Assembly (NCBI GenBank): GCA_000169115.1
Contig: AAVV01000002.1
Location: 1 to 64,000, forward strand
Source of the DNA: a marine gamma proteobacterium HTCC2080
GTDB taxonomy: Bacteria; Pseudomonadota; Gammaproteobacteria; Pseudomonadales; Halieaceae
Length of the DNA stretch: 64,000 bases
Reading direction: 5' to 3'
Position 1 is the first letter of the stretch, and every line of letters begins with the position of its first letter. The notes below the pieces were generated by a model, which ran no database searches, was not told where the DNA came from, and saw nothing but the letters and a program-made list of their open reading frames with translations. Position numbers and translations under genes: made by a program. Shown in pieces: positions 44,216-55,884 of this stretch.

Positions 44216-46230
44216 TGTTAGCCGAGGTAGGACATTTTGCGCTGATTATTGCCTTCGTACTCGCTTGCTTGCAGGGCGTTGTGCCCCTTGTGGGAGCTTG
44301 GCGTGGGCATTCTAGTAGCATGCTGTTGGCGCCGCCCCTCGCGGTAGGCGTATTCGTTTTTTTGTTTATTGCCTTTGCCATCTTGACCACGACGTTTTTG
44401 CAGGATGATTTTTCGGTCAAGGTAGTGGCTTCTAATTCAAACAGTTTAATGCCCGACATTTATAAATTCTCCGCGGTGTGGGGCAATCATGAGGGCTCGC
44501 TGTTATTGTGGGTTTTGATTCTTTCTGGATGGATGGTGGCGGTAGCGCAATTCAGCCGAGGTTTACCCCTCACCGTGTTAGCGCGCGTGTTGGGCGTTAT
44601 GGGGCTGGTTGCCGTGGGCTTCATCGCCTTTTCCCTCCTGACATCGAATCCCTTCGAGCGGCTATTACCGGGAATACCTGCTGAGGGTCAGGATCTGAAT
44701 CCTTTGCTGCAGGATCCGGGGCTCATCATTCACCCACCGCTTTTGTACATGGGGTATGTAGGTTTTTCAGTGCCTTTCGCTTTCGCCATTGCAGCGCTGA
44801 TGGGGGGGCGTCTCGACGCAGCTTGGGCGCGTTGGTCTCGCCCTTGGACCAATGTAGCCTGGGGCTTCCTGTCTTTAGGAATCATGCTCGGGAGCTGGTG
44901 GGCTTATTACGAACTGGGTTGGGGGGGCTGGTGGTTTTGGGACCCCGTTGAAAATGCGTCCTTCATGCCTTGGCTGGTGGGGACCGCTCTTGTGCATTCT
45001 CTCGCCGTAACCGAAAAGCGGGGGTTATTCAGGTCCTGGACAGTGCTTTTGGCGATAGCCGCGTTTTCCTTGTCCTTGCTTGGGACTTTTTTGGTGCGCT
45101 CCGGCGTGCTCACTTCGGTGCACGCATTCGCTGCGGATCCCGACAGAGGCTTATTTATTTTGATTTTCCTCGCACTGGTTATTGGTGGGTCACTAATATT
45201 GTATGCGTTGCGAGCGCCTACGGTTGCCAGCCGCGTGCAATATGGAGCGTTTTCTCGAGAAGCCCTGCTACTGGCGAATAATTTTATATTTGTCATCTCA
45301 GCAACCACCGTACTGTTGGGCACACTGTTTCCGCTGGTGATGGACGCGTTAGGTCAGGGCAAATATTCAGTCGGCCCCCCGTATTTCAACGCAGTTTTCG
45401 TACCATTGATGGCACTGCTGGTCCCTTTTATGGGAATAGGCCCAGTGAGTCGTTGGAAGCAAGATTCGCCTTCCCGTTGGCGCCACGAATTGCTACTTCC
45501 TGCCGTTGTAGTGGGCCTGTGTGCATTGGTACTGCCCTTAATGACTCTGGGCTTTAACCTCTGGGTGGCTTTGGCAGTTCTGTTTTCAGGTTGGGTACTC
45601 GCAGGGCTGTTACGAGATTTTCTCGAGCGCACACGCACAGCCACAGGGTGGGGCAGCAAATGGCGACGTCTTACGCCGAGTTATATGGGTATGTTGTTGG
45701 CCCATGCGGGCTTTGCTGCAATGATTATTGGTGTGACCGTAGTGAGTCAGCACAATGTCGAGAAAGATCTGCGCATGTTGCCCGGTGACTCCGAGGTGGT
45801 GGCGGGCTATCGCTTTTACTTCGTCGGTGTGAATCCTGTTGCTGGTCCTAATTTTGATGCGGATCAAGCTGATTTTCGCGTATTCAAAGGCGAGGAGTTG
45901 GTCGCCGAATTGTCTCCTCAGAAGCGCCGATATCGCGCGAGTGGCCAGGTGATGACAGAAGCAGCCATTGATCCCGGAGTATTCAGAGATTTGTTTATTG
46001 CTATGGGCGAGCCTGTAGGAGACGACGCCTGGGCGATACGCCTTCAGTACAAGCCCATGATTCGATGGATTTGGTTTGGAGCTTTGATGATTGGTTTTGG
46101 CGCTATCACCACAGCCTTCGATCGTCGCTATCGTTTACGTGAGCGCCGATCAGGCGCGGTTGAAAACCAAGCGGCTATAAAGAGTTCAGGTAAAGCTCCA
46201 GGCGATAGTTCAGCGCATGCCCAGGCTTAA
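44215..46230 (+). CDS. ccmF: Cytochrome c haem lyase subunit CcmF
   Basis: This 671-residue inner membrane protein has about 14-15 segments and contains the WWD motif GWGGWWFWDPVENASFMPW plus conserved His blocks (VWGNHEGSLLLWV, GLIIHPPLLYMGY, TALVHSLAV). Together with CcmH it ligates haem from CcmE to apocytochrome c. Full length. Its end overlaps ccmG by 14 bases. Confidence 0.96.
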   Translation: MLAEVGHFALIIAFVLACLQGVVPLVGAWRGHSSSMLLAPPLAVGVFVFLFIAFAILTTTFLQDDFSVKVVASNSNSLMPDIYKFSAVWGNHEGSLLLWVLILSGWMVAVAQFSRGLPLTVLARVLGVMGLVAVGFIAFSLLTSNPFERLLPGIPAEGQDLNPLLQDPGLIIHPPLLYMGYVGFSVPFAFAIAALMGGRLDAAWARWSRPWTNVAWGFLSLGIMLGSWWAYYELGWGGWWFWDPVENASFMPWLVGTALVHSLAVTEKRGLFRSWTVLLAIAAFSLSLLGTFLVRSGVLTSVHAFAADPDRGLFILIFLALVIGGSLILYALRAPTVASRVQYGAFSREALLLANNFIFVISATTVLLGTLFPLVMDALGQGKYSVGPPYFNAVFVPLMALLVPFMGIGPVSRWKQDSPSRWRHELLLPAVVVGLCALVLPLMTLGFNLWVALAVLFSGWVLAGLLRDFLERTRTATGWGSKWRRLTPSYMGMLLAHAGFAAMIIGVTVVSQHNVEKDLRMLPGDSEVVAGYRFYFVGVNPVAGPNFDADQADFRVFKGEELVAELSPQKRRYRASGQVMTEAAIDPGVFRDLFIAMGEPVGDDAWAIRLQYKPMIRWIWFGALMIGFGAITTAFDRRYRLRERRSGAVENQAAIKSSGKAPGDSSAHAQA

Positions 46231-46756
46231 ACTATTTTTGCCACTCGCGGCTTTTGTCTTGCTCAGTCTGCTTCTGTTTAGGGGGTTGTCTCTAGACCCA
46301 ACCTCTTTGCCCTCTGCGCTGGTGGGAAAGCCATTGCCTGACTTTGAACTGGAAGAATTGCATTCCGGTAAAAATCTGTCTCGGCAAGACATTATTGGTA
46401 AGCCCATGCTAGTTAATATCTGGGCGACGTGGTGTTATTCCTGTCGAGTGGAGCATCCTTATTTGTTGGAGTTAGCGGCTCAGGGAGTACGTATAATCGG
46501 GCTCAACTATAAGGATGATGGTGTCAAGGCAATTGCCTGGTTAAAGGACTTAGGCGACCCCTATGCGCTCACGCTGGCAGATTCAGAGGGCATGCTTGGG
46601 CTCGATATGGGGGTCTACGGTGCGCCTGAAACTTACGTAGTCGACGCCAATGGTGTCGTTCAGTTCCGTCACGTTGGGGTTGTTGATGCGCAGGTTTGGC
46701 AGTCACTACTCGCAGAGTGGTTTCCAGAGTTTCAAAGTAAGGGTGTTGCACAGTGA
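46217..46756 (+). CDS. ccmG: Thiol:disulfide interchange protein CcmG (DsbE)
   Basis: This 179-residue periplasmic thioredoxin-like protein has an N-terminal anchor (residues 5-22). The active site is WATWCYSCRVEHP (WCxxC), preceded by GKPMLVNI, and the later GVYGAPETYVVD contains the cis-Pro region. It keeps the haem-binding cysteines of apocytochrome c or CcmH reduced. Overlaps: 14 bases with ccmF, 4 with ccmH. Confidence 0.95.
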   Translation: MPRLKLFLPLAAFVLLSLLLFRGLSLDPTSLPSALVGKPLPDFELEELHSGKNLSRQDIIGKPMLVNIWATWCYSCRVEHPYLLELAAQGVRIIGLNYKDDGVKAIAWLKDLGDPYALTLADSEGMLGLDMGVYGAPETYVVDANGVVQFRHVGVVDAQVWQSLLAEWFPEFQSKGVAQ

Positions 46757-47250
46757 AGTATTGCAGTCGCGCGATTCGTTGGATGTCCATGATCGGTCTC
46801 TGCATGACGGTGATGACAGCTCAAGCTGTGATTGAGACCTATGAATTTTCGGATGCCGATTTAGAACGTCGTTACCACCGACTTAGCGATGAGCTACGCT
46901 GTCCTAAATGCCAGAATCAAACTATTTCAGATTCAAATGCACCGATTGCGAAAGACCTCAGATTCCTTCTCCATGAACAGTTGGAGTCGGGTGCCAGCGA
47001 TGATGAAATATTGAGCTTCATGGTTGCTCGCTACGGAGAGTTCGTCCGTTACCGTCCAGGATTGGATAGTAATACCGCACTGCTGTGGTACGGCCCGTTA
47101 CTGCTAACCTTGGTGACTCTTTTCGCGCTCGCTTTGCATCTGCGCAGCCGGAAGAGTGTCGTTGCGCCTGTGGAGCCCACAGAGGAAGAGCGAGAGGCGC
47201 TTCGCGCCAGATTGGCAGGCAGTGGCGGCGAGCAAAAGGTAAGGTCATGA
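46753..47250 (+). CDS. ccmH: Cytochrome c maturation protein CcmH
   Basis: The 165-residue protein has a signal or anchor segment, the redox motif LRCPKCQNQTISDSNAPIA with its Cys pair, and a C-terminal transmembrane helix (about residues 112-130). It matches the short CcmH (CcmL) form, with the TPR part on a separate gene (ccmI), as in Pseudomonas. It overlaps both neighbours by four bases. Confidence 0.95.
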   Translation: MKYCSRAIRWMSMIGLCMTVMTAQAVIETYEFSDADLERRYHRLSDELRCPKCQNQTISDSNAPIAKDLRFLLHEQLESGASDDEILSFMVARYGEFVRYRPGLDSNTALLWYGPLLLTLVTLFALALHLRSRKSVVAPVEPTEEEREALRARLAGSGGEQKVRS

Positions 47251-48461
47251 CATATTTTTATGCCGCCGCGGCAATATTGACTTGCTTCGCAATAGGCCTG
47301 CTTTTGATTCCCCGCTGGCAGCACCGTCGGTGGCAGGGTGAATCAAATTTGGACTGGCTCGCCTTGCGACAAGATGAATTAGAGGGTGACGCTGCTGAGG
47401 ATCGACAGGCACTGAGTCGTGACGCTGAACTGCGTATTTTAGATGAATCATCTGCTGTAGCGACTGATCAGGTTAATTTGAACGCCAGTACCGTTGCGGG
47501 AGGCTGGCGCGGAGCGCTGTTGTTAGTAACGGTCGTAGTGTTTGCTCCGGTATTACTTTATTTCAATCTTGGCGCTATTGAGGACGTTCGGATAACAGCG
47601 GCATTAGAAGCCATGCAGGAATCATCGCCTGCCGAGGTGCAGACACTGCTGGCGGACATCGAAGAGCGTTCTAGGGCAAAGCCCGGTAATGTCGAGTACT
47701 TGTCCCTGCTGGGTGAGTATTACACAGCGCAAAATGAGCACGGGCAGGCATTGGTGGTATATGAGCAGTTACTGCTTCAATTTCCTGAAAGCGCGGAGCT
47801 GCTTGCTCGAGCTGCTCAGGCTGAATATCTACAAGGGGAGCGCCAGCTATCAGAGCAGGCCCGTCGTCGGGCTGAGGCTGCGTTGGCCATTAATCCGGAG
47901 CAGCGCAGTGCCCTAGGGACTTTGGGGATGGCGGCTTTTGAGGCAGAGAAGTACAGCGCTGCATTGCAGTACTGGGAGCGGTTGTTGGCGTTTGAAGCGG
48001 TGGGAACCCCCGGTTACAAGATGCTCACAACAATTATCGCTGAAGCTAGAACGCGTGGAGAGCTGCCAGAATCCACTGGGTCAACAGCAGCGGCGGAGGC
48101 ATTGCCAGTGTCTGCGCCGGGTGTCGGTGTCACGGTGACAGTGGCGATGCCTGACGGTGTGCCCGTCGATGGAACGGTTTTTGTTGTCGCTCGCCCTAGT
48201 GGCGCAGTCCAGCGAATGCCCACCGCAGCGGTTCGTCGCAGCGCTAGGGAGCTGCCGTTCTCGGTTCGTCTGGACGATGCCTCTTCAATGGCTGGGCAAC
48301 AGATATCAGCACTGAGCCTGGTCGATATTGAGGTGCAGCTCTCTGTCACTGGGCAACCAGGTCGCGCCAACGCTGGCTGGCTGGCAACGGCCACCAATAT
48401 TGTGCCTACAAAAGACGCCGAGATAGGACTGGTTTTAGAAGCGATTGGGCCGCAACGATAA
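47247..48461 (+). CDS. ccmI: Apocytochrome c chaperone CcmI
   Basis: The 404-residue protein has two N-terminal transmembrane helices (about residues 2-20 and 93-112) separated by a cytoplasmic loop with a leucine/acidic segment. A periplasmic TPR region (VEYLSLLGEYYTAQNEHGQA onwards, about residues 150-270) and a C-terminal beta-rich domain follow. This is the CcmI layout that hands apocytochrome to CcmFH. ATG 47247 overlaps the ccmH stop by four bases. It is the last ccm gene. Confidence 0.92.
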   Translation: MTYFYAAAAILTCFAIGLLLIPRWQHRRWQGESNLDWLALRQDELEGDAAEDRQALSRDAELRILDESSAVATDQVNLNASTVAGGWRGALLLVTVVVFAPVLLYFNLGAIEDVRITAALEAMQESSPAEVQTLLADIEERSRAKPGNVEYLSLLGEYYTAQNEHGQALVVYEQLLLQFPESAELLARAAQAEYLQGERQLSEQARRRAEAALAINPEQRSALGTLGMAAFEAEKYSAALQYWERLLAFEAVGTPGYKMLTTIIAEARTRGELPESTGSTAAAEALPVSAPGVGVTVTVAMPDGVPVDGTVFVVARPSGAVQRMPTAAVRRSARELPFSVRLDDASSMAGQQISALSLVDIEVQLSVTGQPGRANAGWLATATNIVPTKDAEIGLVLEAIGPQR

Positions 48462-48486
48462 AATCGTGAACTGGTCCCAAGGCTAG

Positions 48487-48522
48487 ATATAGTGTTGGGA
48501 GGCGAGAGGGTATACACTATAT
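48487..48522. repeat. 9-bp perfect inverted repeat upstream of smc
   Basis: ATATAGTGT (48487-48495) and ACACTATAT (48514-48522) are exact reverse complements with an 18-base spacer, in the 108-base gap between ccmI and smc. The half-site centres are 27 bases apart. A dimeric or looped operator for smc is possible; a T tract is absent, so it is not a terminator. Confidence 0.5.
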
Positions 48523-48569
48523 GTTGTGTCGTCACGGCTTCGGTCGGGCGCTTCCCAATAGGTAGGTAA

Positions 48570-51500
48570 ATGCGTCTCAAATCCATCAAACTGGCTGGTT
48601 TTAAATCGTTTGTTGACCCGACAACGGTCAATTTCCCAAGCAATATGTGCTCGGTTGTCGGGCCAAACGGCTGTGGTAAATCCAACATTATTGACGCCGT
48701 CCGGTGGGTGCTGGGGGAAAGCTCCGCCAAGAACCTACGTGGCGAGGCTATGACCGACGTCATTTTCAATGGGACAACGCATCGCCAGCCGGTAGGACAG
48801 GCGTCCATTGAGCTCATCTTTGATAATACTTCAGGCAAACTCGTCGGAGAGTACGCGGCTTATGCGGAAATTTCGGTGCGTCGGGTGGTTGGTCGCGAAG
48901 GAACCTCTGAATACTGGCTAAATGGCGCCAAATGCCGTCGCCGAGACATTACAGATCTATTTTTAGGAACGGGTTTAGGTCCTAGGAGTTATGCCATTAT
49001 CGAACAGGGCATGATTTCTCGGCTGATTGAATCCAAGCCAGAAGAGCTGAGAATATTCATAGAAGAAGCGGCGGGAATTTCCAAATACAAAGAGCGGCGT
49101 CGTGAAACTGAAAGCCGAATGCGCAGGACTCTGGAGAATTTAGACCGTCTAGCCGATCTCCGTGAAGAGCTGGAGCGCAACCTGCAACACCTGCTACGCC
49201 AGTCTCAAGCGGCCGAAAAGTATGCTGAGTTCCGTGCTGAGGAGCGCGAGCTGAAAGCCCAGTTTCTCGGCTTGCAATGGAGGGAACATCAAGCAAACAG
49301 CAAGGTAAGTCAGCAAGCTCTGACTGATCTGGATATCAAGCAAGAGGCAGAGCGTGCTGAATTTGAGCGCGTAGGGGCCAGTATTGAGGGCACAAGGGTC
49401 TCGTTAGCTGAAGCAACCGATGCCTTCAACACAGTGCAAGCCGATTACTACTCCGTGGGCGGTGAGGTCACGCGGGTGGAGCAGGCACTGAAGTACGAGC
49501 AGGAGCGGCGAGCCACTATCGAGTCGGATTTACTGCAAACGCGTGAGGGATTACAGGAGTCGAGAGGGCATCTCAATGCTGACACGGAGCGGCTTTCCAG
49601 CTGGCGCTCCGAGCTTGAGTCACTGCAGCCGATGTTGTCCGAGCAGCGAGGTGCCGCGGATTCGGCAGCGGGAGTGTCTGCGGCTGCCGAAGAGGCGATG
49701 ACACAGTGGCAAAGCCAGTGGGATGAATTTAATCAAAGAGCCGCGGGACCTAAACAAGCATCTGAGGTTCAGCAAAGCCGTATTGCCTACTTAGAGCAGG
49801 TCCTTCAGAGAATTCACGAGCGCGGTGGCAAGTTGCGTAAAGAATTAGAGGCGCTGGCCAACGAAGATGTCGACAGAGACCTGCCCGAATTGGAAGCACA
49901 AATTCGGTCGGGAGAAGATGCGGTAAAAGCGCAGGAGGAAGCCTTACTGCAACTCGATACGGAGGTCGCCGCGCAGCGCGCAGGTATTGAGCGCTTGAGG
50001 GACGAGCAAGATCAAGCGCGAGGTCGCCTGCAACAGCTGAAGGGACAGGAGGCATCACTTCAAGCCCTTCAAGAAGCTGCCCTCGCGGAGGGTGATGTGA
50101 CTGCCACTCAGCAATGGCTCGCAGACCTCGGGTTCAGTGACAGCGGCAACGTGTACGAGGCCCTGCAGGTGCAGGACCAATGGACGACCGCAGTAGAGTG
50201 TGTCTTGGCGGCTAGGCTGACTGGAGTGTGTACGGAGAGCTTCTCTCAAGCTCAAGCGGTCTTTGACACTGCCCCAGCTGGCGCAAGTATCTTAGCGGCG
50301 GGCGAAGTAGGTACGGGCGTAACGGGTACTCTGGCTGAAAAAGTTGTGGGACCCGCATCGGTTCTGTCCGTGCTCGCAGGCGTTCATGTCGCGGAAAATC
50401 TTGTGACTGCCCGAGAGCAATTGACGACCCTCGAGAATACCGCGTCGGTCATAACGCCTGAGGGCGATTGGATCGGGTGCGGCTGGGCATCAAGGCCATC
50501 CAAAACCGATGCCGGTCAGGGCATCATACTGCGCAAAGCGTCCCTCGATGGTGTGGCCGCAGAGATCTCGGGCCTCGAGGCCTCACTCGAAACAATTAAT
50601 CAAACGCTTGCTGAGCTGCAGGAATCACGGCGAGCTAATGAAGACCAGCGTAGAGCAGGCGAAGCGACCCTTAAAAAACATGTTCAAGAGCAAGCGGCGA
50701 AAGTCACTGAACGTGGCGCAAGAGTTGCCGCAGTAGAACAGACTCGGCAGCGGACCGCGCAGCTGCAGGCAGATTTGGCCGACTCAGGGTCGCAGTTTGA
50801 GACCGAGCAGGCTTCCCTCGCCGCAGCGCGATCAGAGCTACAAGTAGCGATCGAGCAAATGGCCCTGGACGGGGAGCAACGGGCGGCGTTAGGTCAAGAG
50901 CGCGACCAACTCAATAGGCAGCTTCAAACTGCTCGTGAACAGGCTAGGGAAGCCCGTGATAACGCACATCGCACTGATGTAAGGGTACAAAGCCTCGATA
51001 GTCAGGCTGAAACTGTCGCGAGTTCGATTGCCCGGCTCGAGCAACAGGTAGAGCAATTGCAGGGCAGAGTCAGAGATCTTACCGAGCAGTTACCTGTGGG
51101 TGATAACCCCGATGCCGAATTGCAGTCTGAGTTAGAAACGTTGTTGGCCCAGCGTGTTGATGCTGAAACCGCGCTAACCGCTGCTCGACAGCTGGTATCT
51201 GATAATGATCACGCTCTGAGAGAGCAGGAAAAGTTGAAGTTGGCAGCTGAGCACAGGTTGCAGTCGATTTATTCGGAGCTTGAATCAGGTCGATTACAGC
51301 AAGCAGAAAGAAACGTTAGGATCGAAAACCTTGAAGGGTTGCTGCGTGAGCTTGAAGTCAGCCCTCAGGAGGTCGTAGAGGGCCTTCCCGAGGGGGCTTC
51401 CGAACCCGAGTGGCAAGTTAAAGTGGAGCGCGTGGCGGCCCGTATAGCGCGTCTTGGGCCGATCAACTTGGCGGCAATCGATGAGTATGCCAAGGCGTCC

Positions 51501-52067
51501 GAACGCAAAACCTATCTAGATGCGCAGGATGCGGACCTTCAGGAGGCTCTGCAGACTCTCGAAGGGGCTATCCGCAAGATTGATAAAGAGACGCGCAGTC
51601 GCTTTAAAGAAACCTTCGAACAGATCAATTCAGGGTTTGCCGAACTGTTTCCCCGAGTTTTTGGTGGTGGAACCGCTAACCTCGAGATGACTGGCGACGA
51701 CTTGCTGGACACGGGTGTAGCTATCATGGCGCGGCCACCCGGAAAGAAGAACAGCACGATTCACCTCCTGTCAGGTGGCGAGAAAGCTATGACCGCTATC
51801 GCCTTAGTGTTCTCAATATTTCAGCTTAATCCGGCGCCATTTTGCATGCTGGACGAGGTTGATGCCCCTCTCGATGACGCCAATGTGGGGCGTTATGCTC
51901 GAATGGTGAAAGAAATGTCAGAGCGCGTTCAATTTATTTTTATTACGCATAATAAAATCACCATGGAAGCTGCGAACCATTTGATGGGTGTCACCATGCA
52001 TGAGCCCGGAGTTTCGCGTTTGGTTACCGTGGATATCGAGGAAGCGGCGCAGCTCGCAGCCAGTTAA
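48570..52067 (+). CDS. smc: Chromosome segregation protein SMC
   Basis: The 1165-residue protein is a full-length SMC ATPase that with ScpAB compacts and segregates DNA. The head has Walker A GPNGCGKS (31-38). Two coiled-coil arms (about 170-500 and 670-1000) flank a hinge at about 510-660. The C-terminal head has the signature LSGGEK (1067-1072) and Walker B FCMLDEVDAPLDD. The ATG is preceded by AGGTAGG. scpA and scpB are not in the window. zipA follows 21 bases later. Confidence 0.97.
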   Translation: MRLKSIKLAGFKSFVDPTTVNFPSNMCSVVGPNGCGKSNIIDAVRWVLGESSAKNLRGEAMTDVIFNGTTHRQPVGQASIELIFDNTSGKLVGEYAAYAEISVRRVVGREGTSEYWLNGAKCRRRDITDLFLGTGLGPRSYAIIEQGMISRLIESKPEELRIFIEEAAGISKYKERRRETESRMRRTLENLDRLADLREELERNLQHLLRQSQAAEKYAEFRAEERELKAQFLGLQWREHQANSKVSQQALTDLDIKQEAERAEFERVGASIEGTRVSLAEATDAFNTVQADYYSVGGEVTRVEQALKYEQERRATIESDLLQTREGLQESRGHLNADTERLSSWRSELESLQPMLSEQRGAADSAAGVSAAAEEAMTQWQSQWDEFNQRAAGPKQASEVQQSRIAYLEQVLQRIHERGGKLRKELEALANEDVDRDLPELEAQIRSGEDAVKAQEEALLQLDTEVAAQRAGIERLRDEQDQARGRLQQLKGQEASLQALQEAALAEGDVTATQQWLADLGFSDSGNVYEALQVQDQWTTAVECVLAARLTGVCTESFSQAQAVFDTAPAGASILAAGEVGTGVTGTLAEKVVGPASVLSVLAGVHVAENLVTAREQLTTLENTASVITPEGDWIGCGWASRPSKTDAGQGIILRKASLDGVAAEISGLEASLETINQTLAELQESRRANEDQRRAGEATLKKHVQEQAAKVTERGARVAAVEQTRQRTAQLQADLADSGSQFETEQASLAAARSELQVAIEQMALDGEQRAALGQERDQLNRQLQTAREQAREARDNAHRTDVRVQSLDSQAETVASSIARLEQQVEQLQGRVRDLTEQLPVGDNPDAELQSELETLLAQRVDAETALTAARQLVSDNDHALREQEKLKLAAEHRLQSIYSELESGRLQQAERNVRIENLEGLLRELEVSPQEVVEGLPEGASEPEWQVKVERVAARIARLGPINLAAIDEYAKASERKTYLDAQDADLQEALQTLEGAIRKIDKETRSRFKETFEQINSGFAELFPRVFGGGTANLEMTGDDLLDTGVAIMARPPGKKNSTIHLLSGGEKAMTAIALVFSIFQLNPAPFCMLDEVDAPLDDANVGRYARMVKEMSERVQFIFITHNKITMEAANHLMGVTMHEPGVSRLVTVDIEEAAQLAAS

Positions 52068-52088
52068 CGCCAGTCAGAGGGAAAGGCG

Positions 52089-53153
52089 ATGGATCATATG
52101 ATTCGGAACTGGATGATCATAATAGGCTTTTGCTTGATTATGGTGGTGCTATTAGATGCACTGAGACGCGTCTTTAAAGACCGTCGTGACGAAGTGCGGC
52201 TCAATGCCAAAATTTCTCGGCGTGATCTGGAAGATCTTGACGATGACTCCTTTAATCTGCTGACCGAGCTACCTAACGGTGGCGCACGTATCGTTAGCCG
52301 CACTGACCTTCAGCCAGCGTCTGAAGGTCAGGATGGCGAAGTTGCACAAGCAACTGTAGAGCCTGCAGTGGCACCGGGCGATGTGCCAGAAATCAAGCTT
52401 CCGGATGAAGTCCCCAAAGAAGGCCTCAAAGATGACCTCGACGAATGGGTACAGAACCCATCGGCTGGGTTAGATACGGAATTGGAGCTACCCTCTTTTT
52501 CCGCCAGAGACGATGATGAGCAACCCGCCGTAGACGTCGATCCTGTGCCGCTGGTGCAGGATGATGCCCCAGAAATTGCTGATGATGATTTGCCGGCGCA
52601 GGGCGATAGCACCTTGCCTGGCGAGGAGAGTTCAGCCATTGAGACGATGGACTGGCTGGAAGGTTTGGAAGTGCCCGAAGCCGAGCCGGAGCCTGAGGCA
52701 CGGCTGCCACGTGATGTTGATCCCCATGTTTTTGTTTTAAACGTCATGTCTCGTTCGGAGGTTGGTTTTTCTGGCTCAGATATTTTGGGGGTGCTGCTTG
52801 CCTGCGACTTACGTTTTGGTGACATGGATTTTTTCCACCGACACGAACATCGTGCCGGACGGGGCCCGATCCAGTTCAGTGTCTGCAATATGCTTAAACC
52901 GGGTGTTTTTAACATTGATGATATGGGCTCACTCCGCACTCGCGGACTGATGTTTTTTATTACGCTCCCCGGTCCTGAAGATATGCTAAAGGCTTTTGAT
53001 TACATGCACGAAACTGCGAAGGCCGTAGCTAAAAATTTAGACGGCTATTTGCTCGATGAAACTCGCAGCGGGGTTACCCGGCAGAGCATTGAACATATGC
53101 GCCAGCAAATCCGCGAATTAGAGCGCCGTGTTGCCCTCCAAAAACGGCGCTGA
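52089..53153 (+). CDS. zipA: Cell division protein ZipA
   Basis: This 354-residue FtsZ membrane tether has an N-terminal transmembrane helix (about residues 8-24), a basic juxtamembrane stretch (RRVFKDRRDEVR), a long acidic and proline-rich linker (about 70-210) and a C-terminal FtsZ-binding domain (VFVLNVMSRSEVGFSGSDIL to the end). smc-zipA-ligA order is conserved in Pseudomonas-like gammaproteobacteria. The linker is strongly acidic, as is usual for ZipA. ligA follows after six bases. Confidence 0.95.
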   Translation: MDHMIRNWMIIIGFCLIMVVLLDALRRVFKDRRDEVRLNAKISRRDLEDLDDDSFNLLTELPNGGARIVSRTDLQPASEGQDGEVAQATVEPAVAPGDVPEIKLPDEVPKEGLKDDLDEWVQNPSAGLDTELELPSFSARDDDEQPAVDVDPVPLVQDDAPEIADDDLPAQGDSTLPGEESSAIETMDWLEGLEVPEAEPEPEARLPRDVDPHVFVLNVMSRSEVGFSGSDILGVLLACDLRFGDMDFFHRHEHRAGRGPIQFSVCNMLKPGVFNIDDMGSLRTRGLMFFITLPGPEDMLKAFDYMHETAKAVAKNLDGYLLDETRSGVTRQSIEHMRQQIRELERRVALQKRR

Positions 53154-55181
<2,028 letters not shown>

Positions 55182-55183
55182 TG

Positions 55184-55798
55184 ATGTATCCGTTGACCCG
55201 GTCTTTATTGGTGTTGTTGCTCTCTGCCTTTGTATCGGCATGTGCAACATCGCCCCCAAGCGATACGAGCAATGTTTGTGCGATTTTTCGGGAAAAATCT
55301 GGCTGGTATAACGATGCTAAGAAGGCACGTGCGCGTTGGGACACGCCGATTTCAGTAATGATGGCTATTATGCATCAGGAGTCTCGTTTTGTTGCTACGG
55401 CCAAGCCGCCAAGAAAAAAGATTTGGGGCATTATTCCTGGACCAAGACCTTCTGATGCCTATGGTTACTCACAGGCTAAGGATGCGACCTGGGAGTGGTA
55501 CGAACGAAGCTCTGGAAGTTACGGAGCAGACCGCGATGACTTTGGCGATGCGATTGATTTTATTGGTTGGTACAACGATATGAGTTTCCGCCAAAATGGC
55601 ATTGCCAAAGACGATACCTTCAGACTTTATCTTGCCTACCATGAGGGGCATGGCGGTTTTAAGCGCAAGACCTATCGTGATAAGCAGTGGCTGGTCGATG
55701 TGGCAAGAAAAGTAGATGGTCGGGCAAACACCTACAATACGCAGTTAAAAGGCTGCGTGAAAAGTCTTGAAGATGATAAGTGGTGGGACTTTTTCTAA
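55184..55798 (+). CDS. Lipoprotein with lysozyme-like SLT domain
   Basis: The 204-residue protein has a lipoprotein signal (lipobox VSAC) and a transglycosylase SLT-like fold: PISVMMAIMHQESRF contains the putative catalytic Glu, followed by AYGYSQAKDATWEWY and a YLAYHEGHGGF block. It may cleave or bind peptidoglycan at the outer membrane. It follows ligA in Pseudomonas-like genomes as well. ATG 55184 is chosen because GGCAGGAG lies five bases upstream; ATG 55181 is only two bases from it. Confidence 0.85.
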   Translation: MYPLTRSLLVLLLSAFVSACATSPPSDTSNVCAIFREKSGWYNDAKKARARWDTPISVMMAIMHQESRFVATAKPPRKKIWGIIPGPRPSDAYGYSQAKDATWEWYERSSGSYGADRDDFGDAIDFIGWYNDMSFRQNGIAKDDTFRLYLAYHEGHGGFKRKTYRDKQWLVDVARKVDGRANTYNTQLKGCVKSLEDDKWWDFF

Positions 55799-55823
55799 GC
55801 ATCACAGTGCGGAAAACGTCTTG

Positions 55824-55841
55824 TTGTAACATTACGGTCAC
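55824..55841 (+). promoter_or_regulatory. Candidate Pho box upstream of phoB
   Basis: TTGTAAC-ATTA-CGGTCAC has the 7-4-7 layout of a PhoB box (consensus CTGTCAT-N4-CTGTCAC); the second half matches in six of seven bases and the first in four. It lies 43 bases before the phoB ATG, consistent with autoregulation. Confidence 0.5.
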
Positions 55842-55884
55842 AAAGTTGCCGTGTAATGCACTGAAAGGTTTCAGGATATCCACA

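Noticed and set aside
52328-52939. 203-codon minus-strand frame opposite zipA
   Set aside because: Serine-rich reverse reading of the acidic ZipA linker; low-complexity shadow.
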